Shown piece after piece: positions 57,220 through 64,000 of a DNA stretch of 64,000 bases. This DNA is from Parietaria judaica (Eukaryota; Streptophyta; Magnoliopsida; Rosales; Urticaceae), in assembly GCA_954871525.1 (NCBI GenBank), contig OX940863.1, positions 2,890,001 to 2,954,000 on the forward strand, in the 5' to 3' direction. Position 1 is the stretch's first letter, and each line of letters opens with the position of its first letter. The notes under the pieces are model-generated. The model was not told where the DNA came from and did not search any database. It saw only the letters and a list, made by a program, of their open reading frames with translations. A program made the translations under genes and the position numbers.

Positions 57220-57583
57220 GTTCATGGAAAGATGTTGAAAGCTGCATTTATCAATAAATTACTCTAAAGAAAATGAACTGGTTTTGTTGACGTGTACCTG
57301 AATACGACGATCGATGATTGACTTCAATGTTCAGTTGTCGTAGCGGTTCAACAGCTTAATGTACTGGCTGCGGAAAAACAGAAGGTTTCAGAACTGAGCA
57401 AAGAACATCACACGAGGAATGGTTGAATTTGACCTGATCCAACATTTTTCCTAGGTGGAGAACTTTGGATGACCGTTCATATGATATGAACGGAAAAAAA
57501 TGTCAAACAAGACGTTCTTTTTTCAGAGAATAATCGAAGATCATGCCTTGAACTTGAGAAGTTCTTTTAGTGAGATTGTATAC
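57220..57583. other. Gap between convergent PUP copy 4 and PPR genes
   Basis: 364 bases for both 3' UTRs; no other feature seen. Confidence 0.5.
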
Positions 57584-59434
57584 TCATTCATGAATAATTA
57601 TACTCGAATGTGGTAAGTATCCTTGTTCGCAAATACGAGCAGCTACTGAAATTAGCTGATCGTAAATCAGGTTGGCACGGTGATGGTTTTTGTCGCCATT
57701 AACAAAAATATGCACACCGTCCATGAGTTCGATCCAACTACAACCCGCAATCTTCTTCACGTTCTGTTGCATCATTGTATCTCTAACTTCTGAAACCTCT
57801 TCGTACTGACCAAACCCTCCATAAATGTTGGACATCAGAACATAACTACCGGAATGGCTCGGATCCAGCTCAATCACTTGCTTCGCAACAGCCTTAGCAA
57901 TATCTACATTGCCTTGAAGTCGAAATGCAGCTAAAAGAGCCCTCCAAATTACAGGGTTAGCCTGAATAGGTAATGTTCTAACCAGCTCATAAGCCTTCTC
58001 AAGCTTTCCAGCTCGACCGAGCATGTCGATCAAACAAGTATAGTGCTCAATCGTCGGACGAACCCCATATATTGTTTCCATTTGATTGAAAAACTTTTGG
58101 CCTTGGTTGATCAAACCAGCGTGATTACACGCCAACAAAATCCCAACGAAAGTGAAATCGTTGGGTTTTAGCTGTGTCGCGCACATTTGAGAAAACATGT
58201 TCAATGCCTTGTAAGCACAGCCATGCATTGCGTAGCCGACGATCATGATGTTCCAAGACGCCACGTGCTTATAGCTTATTCTGTCAAAAATAATACGAGC
58301 GTTTCTCATGCTCCCACATTTGGTGTACATGTTCATCAGAGCATTGTGTAAAGATACAGCTTCGATACCATTCGCATCAAACAAATCCATTCCCGAATGG
58401 ATTATGTATCGGTGAATCTCTCTACCGTGCATCAGTGCGGCAAGATGCGCACAGCTTGAAAGAACCGCGCTAACTGTGAACAAATCAGGTGGAATTCTAG
58501 CCCGTAACATCCTGTTGAAAAGCCTCAGCACGGCACTGTGATCGCCACATTGCTCGTTAACCGATAAAATCGAGTTCCACGAGAATATATCCTTCTCTTC
58601 CATCATCTCGAAGATCCTTAACGCGTCATTGTTACACTGACATTTCCCGTAAACATCAATCAACGCGTTCTTAACTGCCACGCTCGAATCATACCCCATT
58701 TTCACCGCAAACCCATGCACAGACCTCCCATTTTCTCGATCACCCGTTGAGGCAAAAATCGACAAAACCCCAGTCACCGTGAAGCTACTCGGCTGAAACC
58801 CTTCTTCTCTCATAGCCCCGAAAACCCTCAAAGCCTCGTCGAAGCGCCCGATCTGCGCGTAACCATTGACCATCGCGTTCCACAACACAACATCTCTATC
58901 AGGCATTTCTTCGAACACCATTCGCGCTTCTTCAATCCATTCGAATTTCAAGTACGCGTTGATCAAGGAACTTCCAACAAACACATTGACATCCAACGCA
59001 AGCTTAAACAGCATACCATGGACCTTCCTAACCTCCAAAACCTCCATTAAATCACAGCAAGCTTTGACGATACAAGGGAGAGTATAGTCATCAGGAAGAA
59101 CCCCGAAAGCTCTCATACTCCAGTAAAGCTCGAGCGCTTCCACTGCTCGGCCATGGGCGACGAAGCCGGCGATCATGGCGTTGTAGGCGAAGACGGAGTG
59201 ATAGCCGGCGAAGAAGAAGAAGACCCGAAAGGCGTCGTCGACGCGAGAGCACTTGGAGTACATGTTGACGAGAGCGGTGACCGGAGGAGGGAACCTGTGG
59301 AAGCCATTGACGACCATGTGAGAGTGGGTCTCTCGGCCTCGCTCAAGGATGTGGCGGCTCGCGCATTGCTGAAGCAGCGAGATGCATGTACGGACGTCCA
59401 TCGGAGGAGTTGAGCGACGGAGACGAGTTGCCAT
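57584..59434 (-). CDS. PLS-class pentatricopeptide repeat protein with E domain (At3g14730-like), single exon
   Basis: 616 residues from the ATG at 59434 (MATRLRRSTPPMDV); the frame is open a few codons further up without an ATG. Organelle RNA-binding protein, expected in mitochondria or chloroplasts, where E-type PPRs take part in C-to-U editing or processing. Repeats of the PLS type run from about residue 30 to 520, with typical phrases ALVNMYSKC, VFAYNAMIAGFVAHG, VLWNAMVNGYAQIGRFDEAL, SSLINAYLKF and HYTCLIDMLGRAGKLEKAYE. The C terminus has E and E+ like blocks (NPVIWRALLAAFRLQGN, SGSYVLMSNIYGGFGQYEEV, KKIAGCSWIELMDGVHIFV) and no DYW deaminase, so editing would need a partner. A GAA repeat encodes four phenylalanines near residue 71. 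Its RNA target is unknown. Confidence 0.93.
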   Translation of the reverse strand: MATRLRRSTPPMDVRTCISLLQQCASRHILERGRETHSHMVVNGFHRFPPPVTALVNMYSKCSRVDDAFRVFFFFAGYHSVFAYNAMIAGFVAHGRAVEALELYWSMRAFGVLPDDYTLPCIVKACCDLMEVLEVRKVHGMLFKLALDVNVFVGSSLINAYLKFEWIEEARMVFEEMPDRDVVLWNAMVNGYAQIGRFDEALRVFGAMREEGFQPSSFTVTGVLSIFASTGDRENGRSVHGFAVKMGYDSSVAVKNALIDVYGKCQCNNDALRIFEMMEEKDIFSWNSILSVNEQCGDHSAVLRLFNRMLRARIPPDLFTVSAVLSSCAHLAALMHGREIHRYIIHSGMDLFDANGIEAVSLHNALMNMYTKCGSMRNARIIFDRISYKHVASWNIMIVGYAMHGCAYKALNMFSQMCATQLKPNDFTFVGILLACNHAGLINQGQKFFNQMETIYGVRPTIEHYTCLIDMLGRAGKLEKAYELVRTLPIQANPVIWRALLAAFRLQGNVDIAKAVAKQVIELDPSHSGSYVLMSNIYGGFGQYEEVSEVRDTMMQQNVKKIAGCSWIELMDGVHIFVNGDKNHHRANLIYDQLISVAARICEQGYLPHSSIIIHE

Positions 59435-61433
59435 GAAAGTCCCATAATAATCAATCACGCGTTTAGCTTTATCTCTATCTCACTCTCGTCTCATCTGAAG
59501 ATTCAAGTCATAAACTATTCTCTTTTTATCTAATATATATGCAATTTAATTATTCTGACGTGCATGTAAATATATTATATAAATAGTAACTTTATGCAAT
59601 TGTGTTATATATATATATATAGGGGAAGAGCTACGTGTGCACTATTGAATGCGCATATGCTCACTTAAAAAATTTCTTCATTTTCTTTTGTTGTTTTGAA
59701 AATATGAACGGCCTTGCTAAAACTCTATGAGCCTCCTGAATGAGTGTAACTCGGGTGAGGAAAGAGCGCCCAAACACTATCATTCAATTTTATTAAACAA
59801 AGCTTCCTAAACAAGGACTGGAGAATCCTCAAACAAACAAAACTCGAAGTGAATACTGCTACAAGCCCAACTACATAAGGGATAAACAACAAATTTAGTG
59901 TTTCGAGCGCTCAAATGAAATTGAGCAAATGAAAATAATAGTTGTTGTTCATTAATTGTGATTCAGGCAAAAAATAAAAATAAAAAATATAGATCTTTTG
60001 TGGTTTATAGTAAAAAATGACCGGAATATGAGGTTTTAGACTTTTATCTCTTCTTGACTAGATAAATCTATTCTACAGTACTTCTAAAAATAACTTTATA
60101 TTTTTATGATTTTAATAGTCACTTCAATATGGTTCTTCATAATTTTTTATTTACATACTTGAAAAAAAAAAATCAAACAAGAATATATTTTGTGCTCCAA
60201 GAATATATTCTTTTTGACGCATACCCTCAAATTCTCATTTCGCTATAAGATATACCTTATAAGGCGTTAATTGACCGAGTTTAATGTATAAAGATAGCTT
60301 CTGATTCTAAGTTTGAGACCTAGTAAACATCTTGTCATCTTCACATTAATTCGATCAATTAACGCTTTCAAATAATTATTATATATAAAAGTATTGTTAT
60401 AAGTGCATCAATAATAATTATTTGAAGATATATGCCGTTAAAACTCTAACAAATACGATGATGTGTGTGTTTTCTCGATGTTTTAGAGTTATTTTAAAGA
60501 TTTACTATGAACTATATATGCTTTAAAGTTTAAATTATTTTATGAGTGTATTATTACATATATGTATATACATACATGTGTTGTGTGTATATAAGTTTTT
60601 CTACGTGAATATATCATATCTTCATCCAAAATCATTGTATTGTTATCTAACAAAATAGAAAAGAAGAAAGTGATTGTCGTTTATATACGACAGAGTTTAA
60701 AAGCAAATTTCAAATGCAAAAACGACAAAAAAACTTATTTGGAAATCGAAACATGTCGGTTTACTTGCGTAAATGGAAAAATTCACGTCGTATAGAAACA
60801 ACAGTTGTTCTCTCAAAAAAAGAAACAACAGTTGATAGTCTTCTGTCTGAAACGACATCAAATCTCTGCAAGTGAAATGACATGTCATTTTTATCTCAAC
60901 ATATTTATCTATTTGATGTTTGATAAAATATCACAAACAAATTGTTAATCCACTTTCTTAAGCATGCGACTTGTCAAGCTAAACGACAAAATTAGAAGAT
61001 ATTGAAAACAAATAATATCTGAAAAATTCACAGCCGTTGGATCTCGATCCGATGATAGAATATGTACAGTATCGGTATCCAAAAAGCAAGCCCCTTTATC
61101 TGGATAAAAAGCGAGAACACGTTGCTTGGAATCGAAACAGATGAAGTTGATGGCGATTACGAGAAGACACTGTACTCTTGGCCGTCCGATCATCTTTCGA
61201 TCTGACCCGAATCAATCCAACGGCTCTGAAAGGCCCACGTCAGCATAATACTTCGCGTATAATTAGATAAGCTTCTTAATTATATGGTCCAGTATTTCTT
61301 TTTTCTTTTATTTTTCGCGGGAACCTCTGATTTCAGGTCTCCGAACTCGACCGAGTTTCGAGATTCCTTGGTTGACTCAGTTGTGGAGAGGCTAGAGAGA
61401 GAGAGTGGATGGTCTACGTGAGAGAGAGAAGCT
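59435..61433. other. Divergent intergenic region between PPR and SS4
   Basis: 2 kb of AT-rich DNA with a (TA)n tract at 59608-59622. A patch at 59745-59880 could be a truncated retroposon. A loose cluster of AAACGACA/TGTCGTTT octamers occurs at 60675-60682, about 60720-60727, 60850-60857 and 60981-60988. The last 80 bases are the SS4 leader with GA-rich runs. No gene is supported. Confidence 0.5.
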
Positions 61434-64000
61434 ATGGCGGTGAGGGTTTCGACGTGGTTCGCGAGCCAGGGAATCAATGGCTTCAACTGGAAGAACTCAA
61501 AAACTCGATTTCTCGTCAATCCTTCTTCTTCTTCTTCGTCTTCGTCGTCTCGGTTGCTGTTTGCTTCCTGTAGAATGCGGCAACGCCATATCAGGTAACC
61601 TCGAGCTCTCTCTCTTTATTAATTTGTTTGATTTTGGGGATTCGGAGCACAGAAATAGTGTTGATTTGTTCATTTCATCGCCAAATTTTGTGTTTCAGCT
61701 CTTTATGTTTGATTGATTTTGGGGATTCGTAGCATAGAAACGAATGAGTAGTTTTGATGTGTTCATTCTATCTGGTTTAACATAGAAGGTTTTTATTCTA
61801 TGGCAGTTCGATGCGTAAGAGACCGTATGTGAAGAAAGCCTCGCCGGAGCTATTGAGAAATGGGGAGGCCGAGTCTGATTCGGAAATCACTTCAACGGAT
61901 AGCGTCCCTATCACGAACCAGAATAGTTCTTCGAATGATGATGTTTCCAGTAGCGATTCTAGTAGTCTGATTGAATCTGATGATACGAAATCATTGGTAT
62001 TCTACTTTACTTTGTAATTATATTTGCAGCGTGATCGTAAATTGGGGTCAAGAATAATGGCTATCATCCCGATTTTGAACAGGAAAGCGCGTCGAATGAC
62101 AGTGTTTCCAGTAACACTGCTGACGAGAATATTGATTTCGAAGACCTAAGTGCTCTGCGTGAACATGATGATACAAAATTGGAGGTATTCTTCTTTACTA
62201 TATATTTGAAATGTGTTGTAAAATCAGATTAACGTTAACGGCTAGCGTTCTGATTTTGAAGCCGTAAAGCTTGTCGAGTGGTTTACGTGATTCTGAAGAT
62301 ACGAAATCTTTTATGTTCTTCTTTTCCGTGTTATATGAAACGTGATAAAAAAAAATCTGGATTCAAGATGCAATTGTATTTGTTTCCACTTATCAAGATA
62401 TCTACCTTCTCAATACTTGTTGAAATTGATTGAAGCACTTTGATTGTATTTAGTATCGGGAGTTTGAAGTCTGATGAACCCCAGGCCTTGTAATTATCAT
62501 TTGTGTTACAGGTCAATAGTGCAGAAAGTATTTCTGGCGTTCAACTTGAGGATTTGATAGGGATGATTCGGAACTCTGAGAAAAGTAGGATCTATATATC
62601 CTCGATATTCTTTATCTTCCTTTTGTCTTTTGTTTCGTTCTTGCTTATCGTACTTCGGTACCTATTTTTTTCTGTAACGTTAACAATTGAATTATTTCTA
62701 TTCTTGCGTGTCATGCTGCAGATATCCTTCTACTCAACCGAGCTCGGATTCGTGCGCTTGAAGATCTTGAAAAGATTCTCGATGAGAAAGAGGCATTGCA
62801 AACAGAGATTAACTCTTTGGAGATGAGATTGGCAGAAACTGATGCGCGTATTAAGGTCGCTGCGCAGGAAAAGATACACGTGGAACTCTTGGAAAACCAT
62901 TTAGAGAAGCTGCGAGATGAATTGACTGATACGAATAATTTAGAAAAGTCAGAAGAATCTACTTCTCATGATACTGATCTTGATTTGTTGAGAATGGAAA
63001 ATCTCTCTTTGAGAACTGATATCGAAAACCTCAAGAACGAGCTTGTTAAGGCTAAGTCTTCTGAGGAACGTATTGCGATGCTAGAGAAAGAGCGTGCATT
63101 GTTGGAGTCTTCTTTGAAGGATTTGGAGTACAAACTTTCAACATCTCAGAAAGATGCTTTAAAGCACGCCAATTTAAAAGTTGAGTACGAGAATTTACTG
63201 GAGAAGGTAGAAAATTTACAAATACTGCTGGATAAGGCCACCGTGCAGGCAAACCAGGCTATTATAGTGCTACAGCAAAACCAGGACCTTCGTAAGAAAG
63301 TTGATAAGTTAGAAGAATCTCTTGCCGAAGCCAAAAAGTACAAGTTATCGTCAGAGAAATTGCAGCGGTACAATGACTTAATGCAACAAAAATTGAAGTC
63401 AATGGAGGAACAAATTCAAAAGTCGGATGAAGAGATACATGCTTATGTTCAGTTATATCAAGAGTCTGTTCAAGAATTCCAGGATACACTAAGCAATCTC
63501 AAAGAAGCAAACGAGAAAAAGTCCAATGACGAGCCTGTCGATAATATGCCATGGGAATTTTGGAGCCGTCTATTGCTTATAATCGATGGTTGGCTGATCG
63601 AGAAAAAAATGTCGTCTGATGATGCAGAATTCTTAAGAAAATTGGTCTGGGCAAGGGATAAAAGAGTGCACAATGCATACATGGCTTGTAAAGAAAAGAA
63701 TGAGCATGACGCTTTGGCTACATTTCTTGCGCTAACATCCTCACCCAAAAGGTATCATACTAAAACTTCTTTGGTACTTACTTATGGAAATTATTATAAA
63801 TACAGGTGTTCAATTGAGCTTTTGTTGTTCTTTAGTTCAGGACTACACGTCGTTCATATTGCAGCCGAGATGGCACCCGTTGCTAAGGTGAGTACAGCGT
63901 AGCTCGTTCATCAGTTTCCTTATTTGTATGAATTTATGTAGTGAAACACATGTTAACACGATATTCTTGCTTGACCGTCTAAACAGTCAAAGTGCAGGAG
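61434..64000 (+). CDS. SS4: Starch synthase 4, chloroplastic, 5' part (runs off the window)
   Basis: Soluble starch synthase of class IV, which starts starch granules in plastids. Exons seen: 61434-61594, 61807-61996, 62083-62184, 62512-62584, 62722-63751 and 63836-63887: 536 codons, all in phase. Order: Ser-rich transit peptide (MAVRVSTWFASQ...), basic RKRPYVKK stretch, a Ser/Asp-rich acidic region, then a long coiled coil (about residues 140-430, heptads such as NRARIRALEDLEKILDEKEA, LEKERALLESSLKDLEYKL). Next is the class IV block VWARDKRVHNAYMACKEKNE with LATFLALTSS. The GT5 domain begins GLHVVHIAAEMAPVAK. The window stops just after the Lys of the ADP-glucose-binding KxGGL motif, split by an intron at 63888. 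The glycosyltransferase body lies to the right. Confidence 0.94.

Noticed and set aside
59435..59458. Longer N terminus for the PPR protein
   Set aside because: The upstream codon is GTG; the first ATG at 59434 is used.
59745..59880. Possible LINE 3' end upstream of the PPR gene
   Set aside because: Only a TAATAAAATTGAA-like word on the minus strand and no poly(A) or target duplication; too weak to call.
1..64000. tRNA, rRNA or known miRNA genes
   Set aside because: None recognised on either strand by eye; a tRNAscan and miRBase search would settle this.

Overview
This is a plant nuclear window, most probably from a core eudicot. The evidence is GT-AG introns, single-exon methyltransferase and PPR genes, a chloroplast-type starch synthase, plant-only families (group IIc WRKY, RWA, PUP, TPK), and long AT-rich intergenic DNA full of (TA)n tracts, hAT and Mutator-like MITEs and LTR debris. 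The species cannot be fixed from the sequence. There are no operons; every gene has its own promoter. All exon models below were built by hand from splice consensus and checked by reading frame: each complete model sums to a multiple of three and ends in a stop.

Layout. 1-1.6 kb: coatomer zeta subunit (minus). 1.7-4.2 kb: LTR-retrotransposon debris. 4.8-6.2 kb: pterin-4a-carbinolamine dehydratase. 7.5-8.6 kb: At1g29790-type methyltransferase (minus). 9.5-11.2 kb: PDCD5-like protein. 12-13 kb: a 1.1 kb foldback element. 14.7-17.1 kb: two-pore K+ channel. 17-31 kb: a gene-poor, TA-rich stretch with two hAT-like elements, a broken copia fragment and Mutator-like MITEs. 31.1-32.7 kb: WRKY factor. 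33.6-34.1 kb: F-box relic (minus). 37.0-40.8 kb: RWA wall/polysaccharide O-acetylation protein. 42.3-57.2 kb: four purine permease (PUP) genes, split 2+2 by an ALG14 gene on the other strand. 57.6-59.4 kb: PPR protein (minus). 61.4 kb to the right edge: 5' part of starch synthase 4.

The gene order is itself informative. From memory of Arabidopsis, PCD, methyltransferase, PDCD5, WRKY71 and RWA4 lie together on chromosome 1 (At1g297xx-298xx). TPK3, WRKY28, several PUPs, ALG14 and SS4 lie together on chromosome 4 (At4g1816x-1824x). TPK2, WRKY8 and RWA1 lie together on chromosome 5 (At5g4634x-4637x). This window holds one merged copy of these blocks, so it looks like the unfractionated ancestral order. 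The genes are otherwise functionally unrelated housekeeping, regulatory and transport genes. The only obvious functional cluster is the PUP array, in which the last two copies are a recent duplication that includes the promoter.

The least explained signal is a set of tight clusters of the octamer AAACGACA (both strands) in gene-flanking DNA. Other oddities are an orphan PUP first exon, a GC-AG intron in RWA, two genes whose first coding exon is only ATG, an EF-hand loop split by an intron, and a small hairpin near 18.8 kb.
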